From a virus, in IMG/VR virus record IMGVR_UViG_3300032249_000847, positions 1-34,196 of that record: a DNA stretch of 34,196 nucleotides; one strand, written 5' to 3'. The position numbers and the translations under genes were made by a program. Within the stretch, counting starts at the first letter, position 1, and the number at the start of each line of letters is the position of its first letter. Below, piece by piece: positions 5,589 to 12,875 of the stretch. The notes beneath the pieces were generated by a model. It was not told the origin of the DNA and made no database searches. It saw nothing but the letters and a program-made list of their open reading frames with translations.

Positions 5589-6947
5589 CTACGCTTGGAT
5601 GGTTCGGCTTGCAGGTTTCACAATTAGAGTGCGGCTACCTGAAACCACAATGGTTCGTTCTTCTGGCCGCACGGCGAAGATGTCCCGGATAGTGGGAATC
5701 GGTGTCAGATACACCGCGACAGCCAAGGTGGCAGTTCCACCAGTAACCCGGATGTCGGCTTTGGCTGGGCTGAGAAAAATGGGTAACAGTACGTCAGGTG
5801 TGCCCCCAATGACGGTGATTGACGCCGCAGTGGGTTCCAGATCTATGGGGTTGATGACGACAGGTGTTCCACCGGTCACTGTTACCGCAGCGGAAGCAGG
5901 ACTGAGTACAGTCACCGCAATCAGGACCGGTGTGCCGCCGGTAACCGGCAGGGTTGCCGATCCTGGGACCGTCGACAGCAGAAGTGTCGGAGCGGTGCCG
6001 GTCACGGTGATCGCCGCTGCTGCGGGAGTGATTACCGATACCCCGGCGGTAGACGGTGTGCCGCCGATGATCGTGACCGTGGCCCCTGTCGTCACCAGTG
6101 ACATGGTCAACGTCGGAGCAGATCCGGTGACGGTGATGAGCGCCCCGGTCAAGCTGCCACCGGGTGGGGTGACGATGATGTCGAGCTTGGGTGCCCTGCC
6201 GGTGACTGCGATGGTGGCGGCAGCCGGGGTAAGTACTGATTCAGTGACCAGTGTCGGCGCAGTTCCGGTGACCGTGATACTGGCGCCAGCCGGTGTCAGC
6301 GTTGTTGTCGTCGCTGAACTTAGAACAACACTGCCTGATGCCCATGCGTTAGCGATACTAATCGTTGCGCCGAATGTTGCCGTAGAAGTTGAATCGCTGA
6401 TTGCTAGGCATGCACAGTTTGCATTAGGAGTGTTTGTGATGAGCGTTCGGTTTGTTCCACCGGTTGCAGAACTAATGGACGCCTTGGTGTTGCCGGAAAA
6501 GTAACCTTGTATGTCGCCTGCGCCAAGGCCGCACACGATCATCTGTCCGGTCGATGCAGTGATTGAATCCGACGAGAGTGATGTCGATGATCCAGAGGCA
6601 ACTTGCAAAGTGCCGACGCTGGTGACTCCGGTGTACGAAACCGTGTTAGCCGCCCACCATGACGATGCGATGGTGGCGGTTACTGCCGTTGCAGACGTAG
6701 AAGTGACACCGGATTTGCGATAAACGAACAGGATTCCTTTAGCTGCATCGTTGTTGCAGTTTCGGCTTCCAACCAGGGTCATTGCCGAGCCGCCGTAGTT
6801 GACGCTTGACGGGGTTACCTGACGATCTACAAGGATGAAGAGGAATACATCGACGCCCGACGTGGCGGGCGTGTGATTAAACGAGAGGTTTCCGGGAGCG
6901 ACGGTGTTGTACTGCCCTGGTCCCTTCGCATCGTATGCGACGGCCAT
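5589..6947 (-). CDS. Minor tail or fibre-like protein with nine tandem ~22-residue repeats
   Basis: The N-terminal 210 residues (MAVAYDAKG onward) are rich in Ser, Thr and Gly and look like a beta-sandwich domain common in phage appendage proteins. Residues 213-410 hold nine copies of a repeat with core [ILV]-x-V-[TI]-G-[TGR]-[AT]-P-x-[LV], at residues 224, 246, 271, 291, 313, 333, 355, 377 and 399; most are spaced 20-22 residues, one 25. Each core is followed by a hydrophobic strand and a Pro-containing turn. The regular strand-turn pattern suggests a stack of short beta modules, as in fibrous adhesins. The C-terminal 40 residues are basic. It sits between other appendage genes and lysA and ends TAG just before lysA. 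Host attachment is inferred. Confidence 0.7.
   Translation of the reverse strand: MAVAYDAKGPGQYNTVAPGNLSFNHTPATSGVDVFLFILVDRQVTPSSVNYGGSAMTLVGSRNCNNDAAKGILFVYRKSGVTSTSATAVTATIASSWWAANTVSYTGVTSVGTLQVASGSSTSLSSDSITASTGQMIVCGLGAGDIQGYFSGNTKASISSATGGTNRTLITNTPNANCACLAISDSTSTATFGATISIANAWASGSVVLSSATTTTLTPAGASITVTGTAPTLVTESVLTPAAATIAVTGRAPKLDIIVTPPGGSLTGALITVTGSAPTLTMSLVTTGATVTIIGGTPSTAGVSVITPAAAAITVTGTAPTLLLSTVPGSATLPVTGGTPVLIAVTVLSPASAAVTVTGGTPVVINPIDLEPTAASITVIGGTPDVLLPIFLSPAKADIRVTGGTATLAVAVYLTPIPTIRDIFAVRPEERTIVVSGSRTLIVKPASRTIQA
5718..6311 (-). repeat. Coding tandem repeats, nine copies of a ~66-bp unit
   Basis: These repeats encode the ITVTGTAPTL-type modules. Four core starts are exactly 22 residues (66 bp) after the previous one and were probably generated by in-frame duplication. 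The nucleotide copies have diverged while the protein core is kept, so this is not a recent expansion. Confidence 0.7.
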
Positions 6948-6997
6948 CAGTGACCTACTCCCATCATCGGCAGAAACCTGGACTCAGTGAGCAGGAT

Positions 6998-7426
6998 TTA
7001 AGCCATCGTGAACACGGGATTGGATACTGTGTTGTTAATCTGGAGCGTGTTGCCAGCAGCCACGACCACGTCAGCGGGGGCGCTGTCCAGCAAGCTGAAC
7101 GCCAACACATCCGAGCCGGTCTTGTACAGCACAGCCCACCTTGCCGTGATCGAACCGCCCGATGCGGTCCACGCGGGGTTGGCACTGAAAAACACGTTCA
7201 CGCTTGTTGTGCCGCTCTGCGACAAGGTAACGCTGACGCCGCCCGTGGTGTAGCCGTTGCCGTTCGCGACTTCGTTGGTGACACCTGCGAACGTCGATGA
7301 CGACGCACTGATGTTGCTTGACGATGTAACGAGTGCCACTTTGTAGCCAGATCCGACGACGAAGGTGCCGTTCAAAATATCTTCGCGGGCGCCGTTGACC
7401 AAAGTCCATGCTCCTGGTGCAGCCAT
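6998..7426 (-). CDS. Small Ser/Thr-rich putative appendage protein
   Basis: An AGGAG sits eight bases before the ATG at 7426 and directly against an earlier in-frame ATG at 7435, so 7426 is the better start. The 142-residue product (MAAPGAWTLVNGAREDILNG onward) resembles short actinophage proteins with WTL-N-A-E-I-NGT-- followed by alternating strand segments (YTTGGVSVTLSQSG) and a WAVLYKTG strand. Such proteins are usually annotated as minor tail or head-fibre proteins. It has no enzyme motif. Its place between fibre genes supports a structural role, with moderate confidence. Confidence 0.65.
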   Translation of the reverse strand: MAAPGAWTLVNGAREDILNGTFVVGSGYKVALVTSSSNISASSSTFAGVTNEVANGNGYTTGGVSVTLSQSGTTSVNVFFSANPAWTASGGSITARWAVLYKTGSDVLAFSLLDSAPADVVVAAGNTLQINNTVSNPVFTMA

Positions 7427-7459
7427 TTTACTCATCTCCTTTGTTTGAACGAAAAGCCA

Positions 7460-7738
7460 TTACGGCTCCACGCGGGGGCGAACGAACAGATTCTTTGTTA
7501 CCGAAAACGTTTCCGAAGAACTCGTTGTGATCACGCATGTGACCGCATACCTGTTGCCGGCTGTCCCACCGGAGAGTCGGGCGCGAGCAACCTTGTCGGT
7601 GAAACCCGTCGCACCAACGGTCAAACCTGCGGTGGCTGTGATACTTACCGACGCAATGGTTTCTTCGGTGGGCAGAAACTTAGACCAGTCGATGAAGTAG
7701 TCGGAAACGTCCAGTGGGCTTTTCGGTGTCCAGGGCAT
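7460..7738 (-). CDS. Small putative structural protein (92 aa)
   Basis: The ATG at 7738 has GGAGA nine bases upstream. The protein begins MPWTPKSPLDVSDYFIDWSKFLP and continues as a single strand-rich, Ig-like unit (ASVSITATAGLTVGATGFTD, then GNRYAVTCVITTSSSETF) ending in a basic tail. Small proteins starting PW-PK-P-D--DY--DW---L---E are found among structural genes of many actinophages, often next to the gene now at 6998-7426. The likely role is a virion surface or tail accessory protein. Confidence 0.68.
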   Translation of the reverse strand: MPWTPKSPLDVSDYFIDWSKFLPTEETIASVSITATAGLTVGATGFTDKVARARLSGGTAGNRYAVTCVITTSSSETFSVTKNLFVRPRVEP

Positions 7739-7749
7739 CTAAATTCTCC

Positions 7750-7836
7750 TTACCAGTAGTAAAAACCCACAGCCGACAGCACCGCAGTCACTGCAAAGAT
7801 GCCGACTGCGGTCAGGGTGTCGGAGATCATGCTCAT
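7750..7836 (-). CDS. Tiny single-pass membrane protein (28 aa)
   Basis: The frame starts at ATG 7836, overlapping the stop of the preceding tiny gene as ATGA, and runs to TAA 7752-7750. The product is almost entirely one hydrophobic helix (GIFAVTAVLSAVGFYYW) with a short polar start (MSMISDTLT) and aromatic residues at the end, typical of a single transmembrane peptide. It fits neatly between flanking genes with coupled overlaps, supporting expression. The function is unknown; a small holin-like or antiholin-like peptide is possible. Confidence 0.6.
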   Translation of the reverse strand: MSMISDTLTAVGIFAVTAVLSAVGFYYW

Positions 7837-7940
7837 GCCCATTCGGGAAGGTCGTCGCACAGCGTTCCGATGGCGGCATAGACGAACACGGCCCACGCCA
7901 CGACCACGATCACCGCGGCGGCGGCGGTCTTACAAGCCAT
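7833..7940 (-). CDS. Tiny single-pass membrane protein (35 aa)
   Basis: The ATG at 7940 lies within the last codons of the upstream lyase-like gene, an 11-base overlap, and the frame ends at TGA 7835-7833. The protein has a short basic start (MACKT), one hydrophobic helix (AAAAVIVVVAWAVFVYAAI) and a short acidic tail (CDDLPEW), consistent with an inner-membrane peptide with its C-terminus outside. The overlapping starts and stops on both sides argue for a real gene. No family is recognised. Confidence 0.6.
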   Translation of the reverse strand: MACKTAAAAVIVVVAWAVFVYAAIGTLCDDLPEWA

Positions 7941-8697
7941 CTTCGGTGTCGGCGATGCGGTAGTTGGCGTGGTGAATGATCCCAGTCGGATAGGACACAC
8001 CTGCCTGCCGGTACAAGCCGCACTTGTAGAAAAACGTGCCCGACGTGTTATTCAGCACGGTCTTCCCGGTGAACGTCTGCCCCGTCGTTGCTGATGCCCA
8101 GTTGGTGGAGTTGTAGCGCAGGGTTTGTCGGGCGCCGTTGATCCAGACGCGCACGAATCCGGCGCCTGCGGTGTCGTACCAGCCGACGTGCATCTTCACA
8201 TCAATCCACTGGCCGCGATTCATCGGCACATCAAGCAGCCGCCGGATAGAGTTAGGCGCATCGGAAAGGTCGCTGTACATCAGCGTCCAGGTGCCTGATG
8301 GGCTATGACCGTCTTGGTGATTGCCGAATCCAAAAGCCAATGCGGAAGCGTCGGGCCACTGGTTGGTCACGCCCCACCCGTGATCAACCGCTGAGTTCAG
8401 CGGAAACGTTGTGTCAAATTTGACGCTGAACGCTTCCCACCGGCTCACGTTGATGGCGCGGGGATCGTCAGCGATTTCGCAGCGCTCGTTTACGGTGATG
8501 TTGATGTCGCCGGGTCTGACTTCCACCCGAGCGGCGTAGCCGCAGTCCCGGTCCTCATTTACCACCTGGAGCGGGTACTGCAAGTAGCCGTTATAGGTGG
8601 CGGTGCCTTCGGAGTAGTCCTTGGCGACCGTGTTCTGGATCACATCCCACTGCTTGAAGTCCCGCGTAGAGAAGTCGCCAGTGAATATGCGTCCCAT
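7930..8697 (-). CDS. Polysaccharide lyase-like / lectin-fold appendage protein
   Basis: The 255-residue protein (MGRIFTGDFSTRDFKQWDVIQ onward) has the pattern of the jelly-roll heparin- or glucuronan-lyase-like domains in actinophages. Features are GDFST-DF-QW near the start, YAARVEVRPGD, the strand EAFSVKFDTTFPLN, the WTLMYSDLSD segment, RGQWIDVKMHVGWYDTAGAGFVRV and a C-terminal YKCGLYR. The RGQWID-K-H--W pattern, with a following WINGARQ strand, is typical of that fold. It may bind or cleave a host surface glycan during adsorption. Without a structure comparison I cannot say whether catalytic residues are retained. It lies among tail fibre genes. Confidence 0.68.
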   Translation of the reverse strand: MGRIFTGDFSTRDFKQWDVIQNTVAKDYSEGTATYNGYLQYPLQVVNEDRDCGYAARVEVRPGDINITVNERCEIADDPRAINVSRWEAFSVKFDTTFPLNSAVDHGWGVTNQWPDASALAFGFGNHQDGHSPSGTWTLMYSDLSDAPNSIRRLLDVPMNRGQWIDVKMHVGWYDTAGAGFVRVWINGARQTLRYNSTNWASATTGQTFTGKTVLNNTSGTFFYKCGLYRQAGVSYPTGIIHHANYRIADTEDGL

Positions 8698-8700
8698 GGT

Positions 8701-8898
8701 TTAGCTACCGATCCCTAGAGCCTGCTTGAGTGCATCTAATGTTGCGGCTGGCAGCGCCGACAGTGCTTCTGCAAGGGCTTGCACATCCGGCGACGGGTCC
8801 AGTGGTTCTGGTTGACCGTCGTCGTACTGTTCAACGATGTTGCCGTTCGGCATGGACGGGTCGTAGCCGCCCAACCCGTAAACCGTCACTGTTGCCAT
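8701..8898 (-). CDS. Small hypothetical protein between fibre genes (65 aa)
   Basis: The ATG at 8898 directly follows the stop of the collagen-like fibre gene. The N-terminus (MATVTVYGLGGYDPSMPNGN) forms a strand and a Gly-rich turn, the middle is acidic, and the C-terminus is an Ala/Leu helix (VQALAEALSALPAATLDALK). Its place between two receptor-type genes suggests a fibre chaperone or accessory subunit, but this is only positional. Confidence 0.6.
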   Translation of the reverse strand: MATVTVYGLGGYDPSMPNGNIVEQYDDGQPEPLDPSPDVQALAEALSALPAATLDALKQALGIGS

Positions 8899-11607
8899 TT
8901 ATGCCGTCCCTAACATAATTCTTGGAGAGTTGGCGACTATTGAAAAGCCAGATTCCGCGCCCCAACTACTGGGAAGTGCGCTGGTCACTCCCGACAAGTT
9001 CCAACTGTCGTTGCCCTGTCCCAGGTTGTACGACTGTGAAGAATAGGTGTGAAAGCCGCCGATAAAGCTGTCGGATCGCACCGTGCACGTTGCCGTTTGA
9101 GATACCAGCGTCAGGTAATACATCCCAGCCGTTAGGGTTTGGCTAATGGTGATCGTTTTCACGCCAGTTGATGTGGCATCGACAGTTCCGGCATCCAGTA
9201 CCAACGTTGAAGGAACGCCATTGCTGTCGGAGTTGTAAATGCCCAGCCGTAGCACAGCGCCCGTTGTCCCACCACCACTGACAGCACAACTGATCGCGTT
9301 AAAGGTGAGCGTTGCAGGGACGTAGATACGGGCCGTTCGCATGAAACCCAAACCAGTGCCAAATGTTGAGTTTTGTCCACCACCGGAATGAAGCCAACGG
9401 CCACTACTGGGGGTGGAGACAGTGACCACGTTTCCCGGCGCGGCCCCCGTGGCACCTGTAGCGCCCGTAGCACCAGTGGCGCCGGTCGCACCAGTGGCAC
9501 CGGTCGCACCCGTGGCACCCGTGGCGCCGGTCGCACCTGTCGGGCCGACACCGCCTGCTGACCAGCCAGTGTTACCGGAGCCGGACTCTTTGATGTACAG
9601 CGTCGTATTTGCGCCGCCATCAGTGCGCGTATAGACCGAACCGACCGGCGCGGTCACTACACTCTCCGGCGATCCTGTGCCCGAGCTAATCGTCGCAGCG
9701 GTGCCGCTGACCGACACAGTGCCCGCATTATCGACCCGGAACTTCGACGCCCCACCTACCTGCGCGTCGATAAGAAGCTTGGTGCCTGATCCGACGGTCG
9801 ACTCTGTCGGATTGATCAGCAGTTGGGTATAGCCCGCAGTTGATGTTTGGGTAACGGTAGGCGAGATCGAGACGCCGTACTGTCGGCCCGAAGTCGCGCC
9901 CTGGCCGCCGTTGACTCCTAGCTGCGTTGCGGTGTCAGCGCCGGATGAAGGATTGATCTGCACATAACCGACAGTCGGACCCTGGAATGCCGGATAGACG
10001 CGGAATCCGGCTTGCAGCACGATGCTGCGCAACCCGCCGGTGCCGCCTCTTTCCGTATAGAGATAAAACAGATTCGTGGCCCAAGTAGCGCGGACTCGCT
10101 CAAAGTTGGTGGTCTGGTCTGCGGTGTTGTAGAAGTCGACCGTGGCAGCGTTGGGCACTACCGTCGCCCCGTCCAGCGTGGCGGCCGTGATGGTCTTGTT
10201 CGTGACCGTCTGGGTGCCGGTCGTGGTGACCACGGGAACGCCGTTGGCCTGCACCACGCCGCTGGCGCCTTGGCTTTCAAGGTTCAAGTTGACGTTGGTG
10301 TCGGTAAAGGACTTCGCCGCGATCTTCACCGCAGCACCGGTAGCCGTGGCGGTCGACTCGAGATAGTTCACCGGGCTTGCTTGGGCAGTGAACACGAATG
10401 CCGGCTGGCCGCCAGTCGCCAGCGCGGCCACGCTTCCATTCGTGGGGCGCAGTTGCAGGTTGGCGCTCGCACCGATGGTGCTGGTTGCTCGGATAGTGGG
10501 AGAATTCGGGAATGCCGCATTGGTGATCTGAATGTGTGCGGTGGCGTTAGCTGTCGGATTGGCCGAGATGACCGGGTTGCCGTTCACATCGTCTAGCTGA
10601 TCGAACCGCGCATCAAGAAGTGTTTTGTTGGTCAGGCTGGCCCGAACTGAATCGTAGTAATCGTTGATCGCCGCCGGGGCAAACGAATCAGTCAGCACGA
10701 TCCAGACACCCGAAACGTAGCGCAGATGCACGCTCTGGCCCGGTAGCGACAGTTGCAGCCACGAAGGGCCAGTTGTCGCCGTATTGAACGTGTCGCTTCC
10801 GGTGCGCTGCACCAGCACGGTGTTGCGGGTGGCGTCGACCTTTTTGACAACAATCGTTGACCCGGAAGCTGGTGCCGAAGGTAGCGAGATTGTGAAACCA
10901 CCCGCAGTGGCATCGGCCCGCACAATGTCACCAACAGCAGCGGTATAGGCAGCCGTTTTTATGGTCGTTGGGTTTCCGATAAAGTCAACGCCGCCAGGAC
11001 CGACTGCTGCCCTTGCAGCGGCCGAGTCGGCAGCGATGATTAACGAGTTGCCTGTAGCAGTCGCCCCCAATGTCGTCCTAGCCGCCGCCGCAGTAGCGGC
11101 GGTCATAAGTCCTTGTCCGACCGCTGTCGAGTCAACAATTTCGTTGCTGTAAACCAGCTGCGGCTGCATAACAGACGGAGAAGGTAAACCGCTCGACTGA
11201 AGGACGTTGGCTAAGTTGATAGACACATCAGTTTCGGGGGCTTCAAAGTAACCGCCGTCGACCCGAACCTGCTCCCCCACGGGAGTTGTCAGCGAAAAGG
11301 TGACCTTGTATGTCAAGCGCTCAAGTTCCAGCACTGGGTCGTTGGCCCACAACCGAACACCGACAGCACCACTACGAGCGGACTTCAACCTGCCGTCGAC
11401 ATCAATGAACCCGGTGAAACTCCGTAGTTTGAACCCAGCCGGGCGAGGCGAATAGGACGGGGCCAGGACAGCTCGATCATCAGCGGTGACGGGCTCAAAC
11501 AGCACCGAACCAATCAACGGGATGATGTCTGCGTCGACACCGTCATCGCCGGAATCGGTATTACTAGCCAGCAGATCGTAGTTGACGGTGAAGTTGATGA
11601 TCGCCAC
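8899..11607 (-). CDS. Collagen-like tail fibre / minor tail protein (902 aa)
   Basis: The GTG at 11607 overlaps the previous stop as TAGTG. The N-terminal 150 residues (MAIINFTVNYDLLASNTDSG onward, including FTGFIDVDGRLKS) form a globular domain that probably anchors to the tail. A long Ser/Thr/Ala-rich fibre follows, with recurring TG-QTVTNKTI and NKTLLDARFD motifs typical of phage fibre shafts. Near residues 687-722 there are ten Gly-Ala-Thr triplets preceded by GPT and ended by GAAPG, a collagen-like triple helix. The C-terminal 180 residues form a beta-rich head domain (GFMRTARIYVPATLTF onward) likely to contact the host. Collagen-like triplets trimerise fibres in several phages. Confidence 0.85.
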   Translation of the reverse strand: MAIINFTVNYDLLASNTDSGDDGVDADIIPLIGSVLFEPVTADDRAVLAPSYSPRPAGFKLRSFTGFIDVDGRLKSARSGAVGVRLWANDPVLELERLTYKVTFSLTTPVGEQVRVDGGYFEAPETDVSINLANVLQSSGLPSPSVMQPQLVYSNEIVDSTAVGQGLMTAATAAAARTTLGATATGNSLIIAADSAAARAAVGPGGVDFIGNPTTIKTAAYTAAVGDIVRADATAGGFTISLPSAPASGSTIVVKKVDATRNTVLVQRTGSDTFNTATTGPSWLQLSLPGQSVHLRYVSGVWIVLTDSFAPAAINDYYDSVRASLTNKTLLDARFDQLDDVNGNPVISANPTANATAHIQITNAAFPNSPTIRATSTIGASANLQLRPTNGSVAALATGGQPAFVFTAQASPVNYLESTATATGAAVKIAAKSFTDTNVNLNLESQGASGVVQANGVPVVTTTGTQTVTNKTITAATLDGATVVPNAATVDFYNTADQTTNFERVRATWATNLFYLYTERGGTGGLRSIVLQAGFRVYPAFQGPTVGYVQINPSSGADTATQLGVNGGQGATSGRQYGVSISPTVTQTSTAGYTQLLINPTESTVGSGTKLLIDAQVGGASKFRVDNAGTVSVSGTAATISSGTGSPESVVTAPVGSVYTRTDGGANTTLYIKESGSGNTGWSAGGVGPTGATGATGATGATGATGATGATGATGATGATGAAPGNVVTVSTPSSGRWLHSGGGQNSTFGTGLGFMRTARIYVPATLTFNAISCAVSGGGTTGAVLRLGIYNSDSNGVPSTLVLDAGTVDATSTGVKTITISQTLTAGMYYLTLVSQTATCTVRSDSFIGGFHTYSSQSYNLGQGNDSWNLSGVTSALPSSWGAESGFSIVANSPRIMLGTA
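9448..9537 (-). repeat. Ten 9-bp repeats encoding Gly-Ala-Thr (collagen-like)
   Basis: Ten consecutive 9-bp units encode G-A-T with varied third bases (GGT/GGC, GCC/GCG/GCT, ACC/ACG/ACT/ACA), directly followed on the coding strand by a GAA triplet and preceded by GPT at 9538-9546. Synonymous variation argues for selection on the protein triplet rather than a fresh slippage product. Confidence 0.9.
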
Positions 11608-11882
11608 TATTGCGCCACCTCATAGTTTTGGTTGAACTGTGACTCGTTGAGCAGTCGTAAACCGAGGTCTACGACCAGCCACTCGCCGCTGTGTGCAACC
11701 ACATGACGGTCGGGGTTGTCTGCGTTCAATTCAAGGCGCCACTCTTCAGAGTGAGGATTGAAGCTGATTGCGCCGCGCCAGCCATCACCACTTAAAAAGC
11801 CGAGAGCGTCGAGCATTTGGGATTGGTCGGATAAGTGCCACGCAGTCAACGGCACAGGTTTGCGATTCAACGACACAGGCAT
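11607..11882 (-). CDS. Small hypothetical protein in the tail fibre cluster (91 aa)
   Basis: The ATG at 11882 starts a 91-residue protein (MPVSLNRKPVPLTAWHLSDQ onward) with a central WRLELNADNPDRHVVAHSGE and a following strand-rich WLVVDLGLRLL. It is enriched in Trp, His and hydrophobic strand residues and has no membrane segment. It sits between two minor tail genes and overlaps the collagen-like fibre gene by one base, so it may be a tail accessory protein. I do not recognise a named family. Confidence 0.65.
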   Translation of the reverse strand: MPVSLNRKPVPLTAWHLSDQSQMLDALGFLSGDGWRGAISFNPHSEEWRLELNADNPDRHVVAHSGEWLVVDLGLRLLNESQFNQNYEVAQ

Positions 11883-11891
11883 AGGGGCTCC

Positions 11892-12875
11892 TTAGATTGA
11901 TGTCGGTAGACGGTCGGCGGCAGACCACAAATCAATTTCGCCAGGTGTGGTCTGATCAAGAAACGGAATGATGAGAATGCCGCGGTCGCCGGCGAGGGCA
12001 CCTAAGCCGACGTAGCGGTGATTGGAGTCCATCGCTGACGACGTTGAATCAGTCACCGTTAGGCGGGCTACACCGTTTTGTTTGACAATGAACTGTCGTG
12101 TGTTGGTGTCGGTGCCCGCGAGGAATGTCCACTGATCGCCCGGGTTGGTGGTTGTAGCAACAGTCTGCCAAGGATTGGAAAACGTTCCTCCCGCGCGCTT
12201 GCCGACAGCGACATCGTTGTTGCCGATCCGCGCGTACACGAAATCGCTTCCATCACTGTTGCAGCGGGCTATCAAGTAGATGTAAGCATCAGAGCCGAGA
12301 TACGGTGACTGCGCTGGCAGGGACATGATGCAAAACACTGCTTGATACGACGTCGCTAAAGGTGTCGTGAACACGTTGACGTGTCGGCGCAGGAGGCCGC
12401 CAGAAGTTTTCCACACTGCTCGACCGGTCCCGTTGGGTCCGAAGTTGCCGCTGCCGGATCCGTCGGAGAACCTATTCCACGAAGCCCCCAACGTGTTGGC
12501 AGAGCCTCCGTTGAACTGGTCGTTTAGCGCAATTCCGCCGTCAACTTCGGTTGCCAAGGATCCGCCAGTCAAAATGGTTAACTGGCTGTTCGCAAAGTTG
12601 GCAGCAGACTGCGCGTAGCCGGCGTTGTTGTAGGCATCCAAGGCCCGCTGCTGCAAATCGCGGCCCCACTCGGCCAAGAAACCGAAGGGTTTCTGCCCGA
12701 GGATCGTGATGTTACCTAAAGCTAACGCGACCTGAGCCAAGACCAAATCCAGTATGACCGAACCGATAAGGCCGATGCGCTGCGCGGTAAGTTCCGGTGA
12801 TGCGGGCTTAACCGGCGGCGGCGGATTGTGAATTGTTGGCGACGGGTTTATCTGCCCGAAGTTGGGTTGGGTCAC
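11892..12875 (-). CDS. Minor tail protein with lectin-like C-terminal domain
   Basis: The GTG at 12875 overlaps the upstream stop as GTGA. The first 40 residues are Pro/Asn-rich (PSPTIHNPPPPVKPASPELT), followed by a hydrophobic helix (IGLIGSVILDLVLAQVALALG) that may associate with the tail. From about residue 110 a beta-sandwich follows (LNDQFNGGSANTLGASWNRF, then YIYLIARCNSDGSDFVYARI, then RYVGLGALAGDRGI), typical of concanavalin-like domains in actinophage minor tail proteins. It probably contributes to host recognition. Confidence 0.72.
   Translation of the reverse strand: MTQPNFGQINPSPTIHNPPPPVKPASPELTAQRIGLIGSVILDLVLAQVALALGNITILGQKPFGFLAEWGRDLQQRALDAYNNAGYAQSAANFANSQLTILTGGSLATEVDGGIALNDQFNGGSANTLGASWNRFSDGSGSGNFGPNGTGRAVWKTSGGLLRRHVNVFTTPLATSYQAVFCIMSLPAQSPYLGSDAYIYLIARCNSDGSDFVYARIGNNDVAVGKRAGGTFSNPWQTVATTTNPGDQWTFLAGTDTNTRQFIVKQNGVARLTVTDSTSSAMDSNHRYVGLGALAGDRGILIIPFLDQTTPGEIDLWSAADRLPTSI

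Noticed and set aside
5578-6504. 308-residue open frame on the plus strand
   Set aside because: It is antisense to the repeat protein. Its repetitive TGVPPVTV-like product mirrors the repeats on the other strand, and it has no ribosome binding site.
7440-7465. Short AGCC/GGCT stem followed by TTTT after the gene at 7460-7738
   Set aside because: The stem has only four or five pairs, it overlaps the stop codon, and the downstream gene in the same operon has no separate promoter.
9413-9634. Plus-strand frame with VAPVAP repeats
   Set aside because: It is the complement of the GAT triplet repeats and not an independent protein.
10012-10596. 194-residue open frame on the plus strand
   Set aside because: It is antisense to the collagen-like fibre gene, has no promoter or ribosome binding site, and shows no recognisable domain.
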